A DNA stretch of 64,000 nt from Macrocystis pyrifera (GCA_031763025.1 JASSKH010000003.1:11480734-11544733), one strand, 5' to 3'; numbered from the stretch's first letter, positions 54,501 to 64,000 are shown. Made by a program: numbers and translations. Notes: generated by a model not told the origin, from the sequence alone.

Positions 54501-56645
54501 TTTTTCTCGCGCTTTCTCCCGAAAACCTATCCGACATTGCCAGCCTGATACCGTGCTTCATGCTGGAATGCCGCGTGTCGAGGCGCTGTCTCTGCGAGAG
54601 GAGACGCAGAGCCTCGCCACGCACCATCCCCAAAATCGTTGGCTGTGCTCAGATGGAGCTGCCAGGCCCTCGTGAAACCCAACGCGCACTGCCTGCAACT
54701 AGACGACAAACCGGTGATTTCGCTATAGGAAGCCAGTGCTAGTGCTCGCGGTCACAAAGCCACCGTGTTACCGGTTGGTCACGTAGTAAGCTTTCTGTTC
54801 CAACAAGTGTCTCACCGTGCGCTCGTCTTGCACCCCATCCATCCCCCCAAAACCCGACAGGTTATGACCCTCGACCTTTGATCTACACATCGAGTTCACT
54901 GGCCACACCAGCGGAGAGGCGAACACAAGAGAGAGCCGAGTAGACGGTTCGTTCGTGAGACCGACACCGCGTCCCACCCGAACGATGCATGTACCGTTGT
55001 ACGTACAGAATTCACATATTCTTTCGTCACCCCCTTCTGCTGAACGCCTGCGGCATGCTTTCTTTACCTATGATACCTGGTATAGATAGCACCACTGTTG
55101 AACAGTTAGTCGGTGATGTTTTGTTCGATTTTCCACCTGCAAGGTACGTAGGTTTTTAGGTATTTCTTAGTCTAATCGCTACGAAGCCCTCCGAAGGGAG
55201 ATAGTCAGCGTCTGGCTTCGTCGTTGTGCCAAAGGCCCTCAGAGGGTCAACAGCAGTGCAATCAATGCATCTTGAATATTCATATTACCTGTTGTAGGCC
55301 TTGTACACGGTTGCGGTGTCGCCCCGGCGTCGCGAGCTTTCGGCCGAGACTAGGCTGTCCCTGATGAAAAGCATCTCTTTCTTCGGCACGCTGATTTCCG
55401 TTCCTCGCTCTCGGGGGTCGGGATTGTCTGGAATATCGGAACACGGCCGAAATAAATCAGGCAGGTACTCGAGGCCGTTTTTCACCTGTGGGCGAAAAAG
55501 TCTTCTCATTTACACGGTGTGTCTATACCTGGTACAGCCTTCCATTTTTAAAATAGTATGTCTGTCGGTTTGTCTTCTTCCTGTCGTGCATTGTCTTCCT
55601 GTTTTCAAATCATTGAATGCGAAAGCTGCACGTGACCGACTTCCCCCAAACCCGCGGTATCTACAGAAGCGGGCGGACTGGGGCGAACGCGTGGGACTTG
55701 TTTCGTCGAGAGCCATGTCGAGTTGGCCGCGGCCGCCGGGGTGTCGTGGTCTTGGTGGTATGCTTTGATGCGGCGGTATTGTGCTCGATTTGCCTTTTTC
55801 TCATGCCCTGCTTCATACCCCTCTCTACTAGTGATGAGCTAAGACCAAGAGAGCGAACCGATCCAGGCCGGTTTTAGTACTAGTGGCCAAAAATCCTCTG
55901 CATTGCGCGGCGCGTACGGACAGGCTGACATTACGTTTTTATATCTTGTCTATTTGTTCGTCTGCTCATTCGTCTGTTCACTTTTTTTGTCTCTGTGTGT
56001 GTTCACCGCGGCGCTATTGATTCCGAGACCTGAACATGACCAATTTCCACCAACCCGGGAGCTACGGGAGCGGGAGAGCTTACGCCAACTAACTACTTGG
56101 GACCTGTTTCTTGTCAAAGCCGCCTCGAGTTGGTCGAGGCCGCCGTGCTGCCTTGTGTTTTTGGAGGCCTTGCCTCATGTATAAGCATATCATACATACC
56201 TGATATAATACGCCGACGTTATTTATTGTGTTTGCCATCCATCACTAGATGTGCAGCGTGAAGGAGCTTCAACGTTGATAACTCACTAGCATTCCAAGGA
56301 AAAAAGAAGAAAACCGAGGGGAAGCAAAAAAAATCCGGGTAGGTTTGTTTGTATCGCCTTACTCTTGTCATATATACCTGTCGTTGGGCCTGGCCTGTGC
56401 GTGAGGTAGAAGAAGTCCACGAACGTCTGGACATGACCCCCCATCAGGATCTCCTCGCAGATACCCCGACGATCTACGCCCTCGAGGTCTTGCTCCGCCG
56501 TGGAGCCGGCAGACACTCCCGGCGAAGGACTCTCGCTTGCCGCAGGGAAGCGGTTTCGCAGCCGCGACTTGCGCTGGGGCGCGCTTGCGCGAGCCGTTAC
56601 AGTTGTAACTCCCACCGCCTGCATCTCGTCGATAGCCTGATTCAT
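45382..56645 (-). CDS. TTC29: TTC29 orthologue, flagellar TPR protein, 9 exons recognised
   Basis: TTC29 is a tetratricopeptide-repeat protein of motile cilia and flagella, needed for sperm flagellar function in mammals. Seen: the N-terminal ICEEILMGGHVQTFVDFFY segment, LAQYYQGMNDPKTGVYFHEK, the TPR run with LGQACYRLGKAYTEL and GQGRAYEALAAVYQ, NLGVLHSRRGQHAKAKDMFE, then the C-terminal SRAFLGIAAGN and LGALLDWKSNR. These match the order and spacing of TTC29. Phases agree from exon 2 to exon 9. Exon 3 carries one extra base. Exon 1 ends one base into a codon while exon 2 starts on a codon, so a small exon is missing or the donor is wrong. The 5' end is uncertain. Fits a zoid-forming organism. 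Confidence 0.88.
46066..46198 (-). CDS. TTC29: TTC29 exon 8
   Basis: 44 codons plus one base, EAACSNLGVLHSRRGQHAKA then KDMFERNFVISRKVV; a TPR. Acceptor GACGCAG, donor ACAG|GTATAT. Confidence 0.9.
46895..47165 (-). pseudogene. Two decayed duplicates of TTC29 exon 7
   Basis: Copies at 47085-47165 and 46895-46965 retain the region around the CTGCTGCAGAGCTACCTCGA block of exon 7 and its upstream GATGACAGGGC. The nearer copy has TAG in place of CAG and a shifted frame. The far copy lacks most of the 3' half. Unit spacing is about 190-195 bases, and each unit includes a C-rich tract. Confidence 0.7.
47293..47376 (-). CDS. TTC29: TTC29 exon 7
   Basis: 28 codons, SLGDDDRALSLLQSYLDVAT then KTQNLGAQ, continuing the TPR helix from exon 6. 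Acceptor CGAAG, donor CAG|GTCCGT, phase 0. Two decayed copies of this exon and its flanks lie in the next intron at about 47085-47165 and 46895-46965. Confidence 0.85.
47880..48412 (-). repeat. Poly(G)-headed repeat, near full length
   Basis: Includes the distal part GTGCGGAATTAAGGTTCTCC and GATCTAACTCGACCGCCAG also present at 5926-6000, then an A-rich stretch and GTTGTTGCCAACCTACG. Defines a family length of about 530 bp. Confidence 0.7.
48420..48545 (-). repeat. Poly(G)-headed repeat, B variant
   Basis: 18-G tract then TACTCTTTTGTTGCTTGCC, ACCATTGACCACGCATCCCT, GGAGCACCGTTCCTACTCC. Other B copies: 22980-23102, 37178-37295, and reversed at 22445-22520 and 36690-36781. Head region is homologous to the main family. 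Confidence 0.66.
48660..48830 (-). repeat. Poly(G)-headed repeat, 5' part
   Basis: GGGGGGAGGGTGTACTCGACATCATGCATGG onward to the GTGAAGAGCTGTGAGGTG block; truncated. Confidence 0.65.
49261..49360 (-). CDS. TTC29: TTC29 exon 6
   Basis: One base plus 33 codons, AVNYLEDFQGISTELDDLEG then QGRAYEALAAVYQ; TPR. Acceptor ACGCAG|A, donor CAG|GTAAAT. Intron 47377-49260 contains two poly(G)-headed repeats (47880-48412, 48660-48830) and a G-rich microsatellite. Confidence 0.9.
49795..50105. repeat. CCA/CAC trinucleotide array
   Basis: About 300 bases, compound and interrupted, in TTC29 intron 5. The open frames inside are low complexity. Confidence 0.88.
50174..50343 (-). CDS. TTC29: TTC29 exon 5
   Basis: 56 codons plus two bases, VYRKYAEERESDGHFAESIE onward with LGQACYRLGKAYTELEDA, a full TPR. 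Acceptor CAATAG, donor AAG|GTTTAG. The next intron begins with a CCA/CAC trinucleotide array at 49795-50105. Confidence 0.9.
50511..50618 (-). mobile_element. TA-flanked MITE, reverse
   Basis: Intact copy in TTC29 intron 4, right end CCCCCGCAATA. Confidence 0.84.
51165..51430 (+). repeat. Poly(C)-linked repeat next to TTC29 exon 4
   Basis: Contains GCGCTTGGTGCAAGCAACAT and ends CATGTATGACATGAGTACAC before C-rich sequence; stops about 15 bases from the exon 4 donor. Confidence 0.67.
51446..51550 (-). CDS. TTC29: TTC29 exon 4
   Basis: 35 codons, GDVKTATGFHERHQELAQAV onward; half a TPR. Acceptor GAGCAG, donor AAC|GTGAGA, phase 0. The following intron (50344-51445) holds a MITE (50511-50618), and the exon abuts a poly(C)-linked repeat at about 51165-51425. 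Confidence 0.85.
52129..53020. repeat. ~20 x 43-46 bp degenerate tandem array
   Basis: Each unit has a GGCGGCCGTGTAAATAGCTT-like core followed by AAAAGGGGCCCCCC and TATGCTTTA. Spacing of the GGCGGCC core is 41-48 bases over nearly 900 bases. In TTC29 intron 3. Confidence 0.85.
53088..53290 (-). repeat. GATCATCTAG-type repeat, reverse
   Basis: Reverse copy (CCAGATCATCTAGACCC, GGAAACATGCCCTAC, GGCTCCCACCCGG) 73 bases from TTC29 exon 3. Confidence 0.62.
53363..53508 (-). CDS. TTC29: TTC29 exon 3 (one-base frame break)
   Basis: Reads LAQYYQGMNDPKTGVYFHEK then CLEI, then must skip one base at the TTT/AAA run 53434-53436 to continue SRLTADRKGEMSANHLLGTT before donor ATG|GTGGGT. Both halves align to TTC29, so this is most likely an assembly indel, or else a real disabling mutation. 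Intron 51551-53362 holds a long 43-46 bp tandem array. Confidence 0.82.
55289..55485 (-). CDS. TTC29: TTC29 exon 2
   Basis: 65 codons plus two bases, VKNGLEYLPDLFRPCSDIPD onward to TVYKAYN. Acceptor CCCACAG, donor ACAG|GTAATA. The carried AG makes Ser with exon 3. The next intron (53509-55288) contains A/G-rich sequence and an exon-like open segment on the other strand. Confidence 0.85.
56378..56645 (-). CDS. TTC29: TTC29 exon 1 (first recognised)
   Basis: Opens with a possible ATG (MNQAIDEMQAV), then a basic Ser-rich stretch and ICEEILMGGHVQTFVDFFYL, the TTC29 N-terminal motif. Donor ACAG|GTATAT leaves one base, which does not fit exon 2. More 5' exons may exist upstream. Intron 55486-56377 contains a ~125-bp segment duplicated at 55640-55770 and 56045-56170. 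Confidence 0.65.
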
Positions 56646-56723
56646 TCATTCATGCATTCGTTCATTCATTCGTTCGTGTCCATAAGTGAACGTTGTTCGG
56701 GTATCGTGTTGGTATAGTACATG

Positions 56724-56915
56724 TGAGTCGACGAGGTAAGAAAGGGCCGAATGAAGTTTTCTCGCGATAAAAAAGCAAGGCACGAGCTATAGTGGGAAGG
56801 GGAGAGGAGAGCCTGGTATGTGACTCCAGATCTGAAATACCAACAGGAAGGAGAGAGAGAGAAGAAAACGAAAAAAAAAATTAGATGGGATGGGAAAAAT
56901 AAATACATGTTGTGT
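56724..56915 (+). repeat. GAGTCGACGAGG repeat
   Basis: Uninterrupted copy just upstream of the first recognised TTC29 exon. Confidence 0.66.
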
Positions 56916-57299
56916 ACACCCCTTGACAGGTGGTAGAGCAGTAGCGCAGACTTGCGCTGGCAGTGGTTAAACTTCAATCGTACGTCATTGCCCGCTACTG
57001 ACCATTGACTATACTGTGGATAGGTTGCTGTTCTGCAAGTCGCTGCTGTACGTGCTGGACATCGTTTTGTCACGACAATGTGCTGCTATTTGTTCTCTCT
57101 ACCAGGTATATACCAGGTCTTAGATTTTCTTGACGCACACTCGTTTCAAAACGTGTCGAATGACGGCAGACTAAAATTAGTATTATTGCAGGGGTACGGA
57201 AGGCTATTTCGACGCATGGGACAGATGATCGATACCCACTTCATGATCTACACAAATACATTTCGTGGTCTGTAAAATCCAACCCTTTTTTGCGGAGGG

Positions 57300-57465
57300 T
57301 GGGAGCCGTATAACCTGGGAGCTGTATCATCTGCATGACCTAGATCATGTCTCCTGGGCTAGATATGTACTCGTACAACATGCAGATCCTGCACAATACC
57401 AGGTATGTCTTAACGGCAAGTTAGGATCTAGATGATCTACAGTAGATCATGATCTATCTACGTGT
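57300..57465 (+). repeat. GATCATCTAG-type repeat
   Basis: GGGAGCCGTATAACC, CTGCATGACCTAGATCATG, ATCTAGATGATCTACAGTAG; upstream of TTC29. Confidence 0.62.
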
Positions 57466-58429
57466 ACAATTTGCGGGAAATAAAAATGCCCGCACTACTG
57501 CTGTACAGTGTACACGTGCGCAGCTCCTGCTGAGCATATCGCAACGAGGAGCCGGGGAAACCTGGGCGAGCGGGGAACCCTCGCTCGCTTTCTTCCGGTG
57601 TGTTCATCGTTGTAGTCTTGCTACCGTGCTCGACGAGAGCAGCACCGACTTCGACACCAACGGCGTCAATGGGCGGCCTAAATTTGCACCTCTATCCTCC
57701 TCAGCTCGCGTCTAAAGCCGTGTTGAGTTTGTGGAGCTTGGTGATGGTAGGTGCTCTAATCACCACGGATGGTCCCAGGCACCCTCACCGGGAATGCAAG
57801 CATGCACCAGGTACAGTCGCTCATTGGGGCAGCCGGCGCTGCGCGCCATATGTGGTGGTTTGTTGTTGTATATATTTGAGACATGAAAATAAACTACCTT
57901 ACGAATGGTCCGTGCACGACAATATGTGCAGCCAGGGTTTCGATGATAACTTGCGAAACACAACGAATCAGACTATAAGACGAACACATTGGTGACCACC
58001 AGGGATGAGGGAACTTATTTGGTTTCTTCACTTTCTTCCCCCGTACACTAAAAATCAAGTTGTCCCAAACCCCCACCCAATTAGCTCCAAGATGTGAGCA
58101 AGTATATATGGAGACGATGCAACATTGTCTTTTTTTTGTAGAGAAAGAATGGCGCTTGCATAAGTTCTCGACATCCGTGACCTACTGTAGCCCCCCGCAG
58201 AACGTGCCCAGGAGAGAAAATGCTGTGCAGCGAGAATGACGAGCGCACGTGGGAGCGGAGTAGCAGACTGCACGAGCACAAGGCGGTCAGGCTAGTAGCT
58301 GGCGCTGTCGTTGGTTTTCCCACCCACCCTACCCGTTTCTTTCGAAGGTAGGGGGAGCGGAACTACTGCGTATGGTGTGTAGCACATGCATCGTCTCGCT
58401 TTTATTTGTTAGTGTGATATACCAGGTAA

Positions 58430-59810
58430 TATATAGTATCGGGCTATAGAAGTGGCCATGATATAACCCGTAGTATCAAAGCCCCGAATACCCTAAGAGT
58501 ATTTCCGGGGTTCTGAAGATTCCATCGCAGTACAATGGTTAGGATAACCGATAGGAGAAGAGTAGATAAGCGCCCGAGGAAAGGTCCTCGGACAAGTGTC
58601 TTTACCCGTCTAGCGGGTTAATAGAAGGAGAGCAGAGTGGGCTTGATGCTTTGAATCAAGCCCCTATCGAATCACTCTCAACAACTCCCTTCTCTCATCA
58701 TGCAGAGGAATTATACGACAACACTAGAAGAAGTCTCTTGCACAAGAGAAGCTGCCTCCCTAGCCAGTTCCGATAGTACCTGCATTCCATTCCCTTACCA
58801 CGATAGTCGGGTTCTACTACATTTGGCGTCGTCGGCAGGACATGGGTCGTTGGTCGTGAGTTCCAATCTCACGTCCACCATGAAATCACTTTTTAAAGAA
58901 GAGTGATTTCCTCATGTCAAGAATCTGAAAAAATACTTCTGGATCCCCAAAAATTGGAACCGCGTGGGTGCCGGCCGATCGAGGCCTCGATGGGCGGCCT
59001 GAAAGCCAAGCCAAGAGGAGCTCCAGTGTCCACGGCGTCATTCCCGGAGCTGGCGAGCTTCCGGCGGAGATGTCTTGGGCCGAAATAGACCCGGTCGAAA
59101 GTTTTGGGGCGGAGGAAGGGTCGAACGTGTTCACGGGTGGCGTGTCACGGCGAACGTCGACCACATAATCGTCGGTGGGGGTAGGGGCGGAATGGTATCC
59201 GTGGGGCATGAGGAAGGGAGGGGCTCGCCCGCCCAACCCGCAAAACCTTAATGAACGCTCGTGGAACTATGACCGGGGGACTTGCTAAGGCCTGCAAGGG
59301 GAATAAACAATGTTCTACTCTAAAGTGGCGAACTAATAGTGAGAACAACACCGGCAAACGGAGCAAGGTAACTCAACCTGAATCGATACGCCCAAGAGAT
59401 CGTCAAGAAGTCACTCGGATGGGCTATTTATTGGTAAGAGGTTAACCGACCGCCTACCCAATCTAAGCCTTGTAACATTAGTGTTCGTGGTTGGATGGAC
59501 TGGATCCCTCTAAGAGTAAGTCAATGGTAGGCACCACTGGGAGTCTCGGCCACATCCGAGGCTGGATATGTTTGGACTCCGATCATCCGTTTGCGAAGGG
59601 AAACTCGACAAGTAGAGGCACTGGTAAGATTCAGATATCTCCGCCGCAGGCCGCGGGATGGCTTATCCTGCCAGTGATTTTCCCCTTCCGGGTCACAGAA
59701 TATTGATACATGGCAATTCGAAAGAGATGCCATACACAAAAGTGCTATTTTGGACAAAACCATGAATTGGACGCGGAATTTCGTTTCTCGTGAAAAACAA
59801 AACTGGACCA
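58430..59810 (+). mobile_element. Putative LTR-retrotransposon 5' piece
   Basis: A segment rich in small hairpins (CCCCGAATAC..GTATTTCCGGGG, CCGAGG..CCTCGG, GGGCTTGAT..ATCAAGCCC) ends ...TTCTACTACA. It is followed at once by TTTGGCGTCGTCGGCAGGAC, which looks like an LTR end plus primer-binding region. After it come interrupted frames (about 58900-59450) with a gag-like lack of motifs. No second LTR, protease, integrase or RT of this type is in the window. The call is tentative. Confidence 0.35.
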
Positions 59811-60410
59811 GTGCAGGCTTTGATGCGAGGAAGCGTTTCCCACCCTTTTTTATTTAAAATTTAACAGTGTGATCTTCGTACTATAAGTGTAGAAAACGGG
59901 GTCCCAAATTTGGTTCTTGGTCGATATATCCATCATATTCGAAAAATTATATGCCAGCCATGGCAAATTATGAGACCGGTCGAAATCCGTCAAAACATTT
60001 GACTCCTGGAAAGTGCACAGAACAGATAAAACGATGGAATAATATGCGGTTCATCGACTATTGATACGCAAAGAATATCCGAACAAGAAAAAAAAAAAAC
60101 TGGGAATCTCTCCGCGACGAGATTAGCGTTTCTAGGGTGTTTTTCGATTTGTAATTACCCCCCTTCAACACGAGGTAGGACTACCAGGGCGCTGGAGAAA
60201 AAGGAAAGTATTTTTGCTGCTCCGATTATTTTTCATGTACGTGTAGCAGCGCAGTTTGGGCGCTGTATAGGGCAGCCAGCACTACTCAACCGGCACAATA
60301 TAGGAAGCACTACTGTACCACGTTGCTACAGCAGTGTGATATCACAGTTTGGGCTGCCTATTTTGCCATCATAAGAGACACTGAGGACGGCGTGCGCGAA
60401 TCCGCGAGGG
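59811..60410. other. No feature recognised
   Basis: AT-richer sequence between the LTR-like piece and the LINE remnant. Short palindromic patches (GTACCACGTTGCTACAGCAGT), no convincing frame. Confidence 0.4.
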
Positions 60411-62450
60411 GTGATTGACGCCGGATTACATGCCCACTTCGAAAAGCACCTTGCTGAAACGGAAAAACTCCTCGCCGACAACCACCAGCGGGGTTTCTAC
60501 AAGCACTTGAAGGACACGGTGGCACTGGACTGCAGAAACGGCGAGAAGCGAACAGTTCATCATGGACGAGGATGGCGCGCCACCAAGGGATAAGGTACGC
60601 ATTCTTGAACGGTGGGCGGGGTTTTTCGGTACCCTCCTGAACACGAAATCGGCTAAACTTGCTCCAACCATCAGTGCCCTATCTCCCCGACGGCCGTTGG
60701 CACCATCGTTCGGAGATAAACCGATCGTGGGTGACATGACGGCGGTAATCCAGGGTATGCCAAACCAGAAAAGCGGTGGGGCCAGACTCCCTTCCGGCCG
60801 AAAATCTGAAACTCGACCACCCGAATAAATCCCGTAGTTTCACAACTTACCTGTGATCGTGTGGAGAACGGAAGATGTCCACCAGCACTGGAAAAAGATG
60901 CGACCATTAGGGCCCTTCATAAAAGGAAGGCTCGCTCTGATTGCAGCAACTACCGAAGGATTTCGCTTGTTGCCCATGCAGGCAACTTATTGCTGAAAAG
61001 GGTCTCGTCCCGCCTCAGCAGCTACTACGAGGTCGAAGGGATACTCCCCGAGGAACAGTGCGGCTTTCGCCCAGCGCGATCAGCAGTCGGCATGCTGTTT
61101 GTCGTGCGTCGAATGCAAGAACTCGAACGAGCTAGAAAGACAAGTAGTTTATCGACCTCGAGAAAGCATGTGACTCCGTCGACCGAGAGCTGATGTGCGT
61201 GGTTCTCCCATCATCCGCCAGTTTCACGAATACATGCGAGCTTGCGTGCGTACAAATGACGGTGAGCACTCGAAATGATTTGAAGTCACTCAGGGGCCGC
61301 GGCAAGGACGTGTGCTGTCACCGCTTCTGTTCAATCTTTTCTTCGCCGCTGCGCTACACGCCGCGCTGGCACGCTTCCGTGAGGACCCAGACACTATGAG
61401 GCACTTGTTTCACCTCGAGGATGACCTCGGAGAGGACGGGGTGAAAGCTGACCCACTGCCATGTGTACGGAGAGCAGTATGAGGTATGTATGCTGTACGC
61501 CGGCGATGCAGGCATTGTGTTTAAGTCGGCAGAAGGCCCTGCCAAGATGATGACCGTCATTGTGACTGCTTTCGAAGGAGCAGGCCTCACCGTGTCCGAA
61601 AAGAAAATGGAGACCATACTGCTGCGGACACTGAACCAGGCACTCCGGACCTCACCGCTCGTCATCGAAGCAGCGGGCCAGAGACATAATAGACGATACA
61701 GTTTTTGTACCTGAGCGGTCTTGTCGTCGCAAGCGCTGACATTGCGCCAGAGATCGAACGACGGATCCGAATCGCAAGGGCATGCTGCAATTCGTTCAAT
61801 CGGGAGCTGTACGATATGGAGGCTGCTCCGTACCAGGGTACACTCTAAATGCACGCATGCTAAAGGCCGAGGTCATGGAGACCCTGCTGTACGGGTGTGT
61901 GGCGTGGACTCTTGGCCAAGAGCACTTCGCTGAGCTCCGAACGGCACGCCACGAACTCCTCCTACAGATCATTGACTTCCAGCGCCGACAACGCACCAAC
62001 CACTTCATGTCGGTAGACCAAGGCCCTCAAAAAGGCACAATGCGAGAGCGTTGAGACGACCATCCGCACACAACACCCCCTCTTTGCGGGGGCCGTACAG
62101 CGGACGACCAGTGAGCAACTGACCCGCCGGGTGATGTTTGGGACGATGGCTGGTGGGGAGAACCCGGGATCAGGCCGACCAGAAAACGACTGGGCCCAAT
62201 GTCTAGCAGACGATTTGAGGGGTTTTCAAGCCACCGAGGGGTACACTGAAAGCTCCCCTTTGACGTCCGGACCAGAGACAGTGTTATGGCCGAGGCGGCT
62301 AAGAAGAGTCGCAAGTGGTATCGGAGGATCGTCGAAGCGGCGGACTGTTTTATGGCGAGGTGGCGCAGGGGGCAGGCGGAAAGGAGTTGGCTACGCCACG
62401 CAGCTGACAACGCCAAGAGCGGCGACAAGGGGAGCGGGGGGGGGCAGCCG
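60411..62450 (+). pseudogene. Degenerate LINE (non-LTR) reverse transcriptase
   Basis: Frame-broken pieces in order: a pre-RT segment (HLKDTVALDCRNGEK, VRILERWAGFFGTLLNTKSA), RT blocks with RSDCSNYRRISLVAHAG and GILPEEQCGFRPARS (60861-61193), the catalytic block LYAGDAGIVFKSAEG (61490-61535), TVSEKKMETILLRT, then the C-terminal LKAEVMETLLYGCVAWTL and RRQRTNHFMS segments and VMFGTMAGGENPGSGRPEND. At least five frame shifts or stops, and the catalytic YADD reads YAGD. No endonuclease domain was recognised upstream. A dead copy. Confidence 0.85.
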
Positions 62451-62955
62451 TAGTGATATAGCCTTCGACTAATGCAGAAACGACTTGGTAGTTGGTAAGG
62501 TATTGGTTCGACTAATGAGTGGAACGTGTGCTACGATATATAGCCCTTGAATGCTAGCAGTTTTTGTTTGTTTCTTGTTGATTCGTTCACTGAGGGGGGC
62601 GCGACAGCGGCAGTACTGACAGTTGACACCACTATTGACGAGAGTAAGAAGGAAATGGCAGAGGGTGTGGCAAGGTCCCCGGATCGGCTTTGCAACAGAG
62701 ACAGGAACCCATGCTACTATCACCGCCTTGAGGACGCTTTCTCTTTCTTCCATCTTGCTTTTTGCCTTCTTTCGTTCTTTGTTTCCTTTCTTTCCCCGCC
62801 GTATTTTTGCCGGCATACCCCTCTTCTTCGTGTTGCTTCGTCCTTGCGGCAGTCGTCTGTTCCTCTTCAGCACGTATGCTTTTCTTGTTGCAGCCTTTCT
62901 GATCATCTTGCGTAGTTTGCGCTATTTACCGTTTCATGTACTACAAAAATAAAAG
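62451..62955. other. LINE 3' flank, no gene recognised
   Basis: Pyrimidine-rich CTTTC/CTTTG sequence with open frames on both strands but no motif; ends AAAAATAAAAGC. Confidence 0.4.
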
Positions 62956-62959
62956 CTTC

Positions 62960-63420
62960 CATATATCTACAACTCCAACAGCCCGGGGACGAAAACGGAC
63001 ATCCCCCGGGTCGATAGCGGCCGGCAAGGTGTTGAAACCTTATCCCCACTGCCCACCTGGCTAATTGATGATTAGACTGGGGCTCATCAAGGAGCCAGCG
63101 CGCGCCGAGAGTTTCCCTTCTGGACAAAGCCGAGGTTCCGCAGCGCATGAAGACGATAAGACCCATACCTGGACCAGAAATCCGTCCATACATACACCAC
63201 TCCAACAGCCCGTGGACGAAAACGGACATCGCCCAGGTTGATACCGCCGCGCAAGGTGTGGAAATCCGAATCTCACTGGCTGATTTCAAGTCGGCTGGGA
63301 GTCATGGTCCACGTCCCACGTCCCGCCGCACCCGGGGATGGTGAGGCCCCATCTCCGGATCAGAAATCCTTGCATACATGTACAACTCCAGCGACAAAAA
63401 CGGATACCTCCCAGGTCGAT
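62960..63420. repeat. Three imperfect tandem units of ~190-225 bp
   Basis: Recurring start CTACAACTCCAACAGCCCG, GACGAAAACGGACAT at 62963, 63187 and 63376, followed by CAGGTCGATA and CGCAAGGTGT/GAAATC blocks. No coding function seen. Confidence 0.65.
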
Positions 63421-64000
63421 ACAGCCCCGCGCGATGGTCCTTACATTTCCGTTCTGAGTGTGGCACATCACACAAAACTACGAGTACTACCACACCAGGT
63501 GCTCACGTCTTACTACGCACTGGTCCAGCCATAGAACAGATTTTCATTCGATCGGAACTTTTGCACTCATTTGACCCTTGTTTTGCTCCAAAATTGGCAC
63601 CGCGGTTCTTGAGCCCGCAGCGCGTTTGGATGTCTTCGAAGTTTTGGAATCCGAGATACTTACGTCGAGGAATGTCATGTCGAATAAATCCCGTCATGTA
63701 CGGGGATATCTCCATACTACGGTCTATACAACACCGAAAAATCTGTGCAGCCGGCGACGCTGATTCTCGGTATGACCATTCCTTGAGGCATGGCGAAACG
63801 ATCGATATCCGCCCCATCGCCTAGTTCATTTTCTATCAAGGAATACAAAGTGCGCATGATCCGCGATACAAAGTGAAGATATTACGATGATCGATCCAAA
63901 ATACTGATTTCTCGTCTCAATTTATCGGTTTGTCGTCTGTTATTTTTACACGTGACTCGCATCGCTCTCGTCTACCAGTACACGCTCTCTGGGGATCCAC
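63421..64000. other. Window end, nothing recognised
   Basis: Unique-looking sequence with short open frames on both strands; GCGACGCTGATTCTCGGTATG and ATCGATATCCGCCCC stretches have no recognised product. Confidence 0.4.

Larger units (their letters stand above)
56646..58429. other. Upstream flank of TTC29
   Basis: Contains a GAGTCGACGAGG repeat (56724-56915), a GATCATCTAG repeat (57300-57465) and TACCWGGTA sites at 57100, 57397 and 58420. Short open frames at 57449-57715 and 57600-57995 show no recognisable protein. Confidence 0.5.

Noticed and set aside
54434-54742. Open frames on both strands (MYEAKSN... and MSSSCRQ...)
   Set aside because: Both strands look equally open; no motif, no splice-consistent neighbour; could be an unrecognised repeat.
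58805-58880. Possible tRNA gene
   Set aside because: T-arm-like stem is present but no matching acceptor, D-arm or anticodon arm can be drawn.

Overview
This is nuclear DNA of a intron-rich eukaryote, most likely a brown alga or a close stramenopile relative. That assignment is inference. It rests on three genes with long GT-AG introns (0.1-3.3 kb), a flagellar gene beside a kinesin-12 gene, compact divergent gene pairing, and very dense short interspersed repeats. No prokaryotic operon, rRNA, intact tRNA or CRISPR array was seen.

Layout: (1) 89-31360, minus strand: a kinesin-12 (KIF15-type) gene reconstructed as 20 exons and about 1,950 residues. It has the motor domain in exons 1-6, a very long coiled coil, and the conserved KIF15-like C-terminal motif. 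(2) 31361-31667: a 307-bp spacer between two divergent start codons, the probable bidirectional promoter. (3) 31668-40956, plus strand: a six-exon gene for a lysine/alanine/glutamate-rich protein of about 481 residues that resembles the CDV3 family. (4) 40957-45381: a convergent intergenic region of homopolymer tracts and repeats. (5) 45382-56645, minus strand: a TTC29 orthologue (TPR protein of the flagellar axoneme), nine exons recognised, one small exon probably missing. (6) 56646-64000: repeats, an LTR-retrotransposon-like piece, a dead LINE reverse transcriptase (about 60411-62450), and a tandem array at the end.

The kinesin and TTC29 genes suit an organism with microtubule-based division and flagellated zoids. 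The three genes do not form a shared pathway that the sequence can prove.

Most of the window is introns and repeats. The dominant element is a ~107-bp palindromic MITE with 27-bp terminal inverted repeats and TA target duplication (more than 20 copies, including a three-deep nest). A second family of up to ~530 bp starts at a poly(G) tract followed by TACTCAT. Smaller families, long microsatellites and a strongly over-represented palindrome, TACCWGGTA, fill much of the rest. Several single-base frame breaks occur in otherwise well conserved exons, mostly at homopolymers, so the assembly probably contains indel errors.
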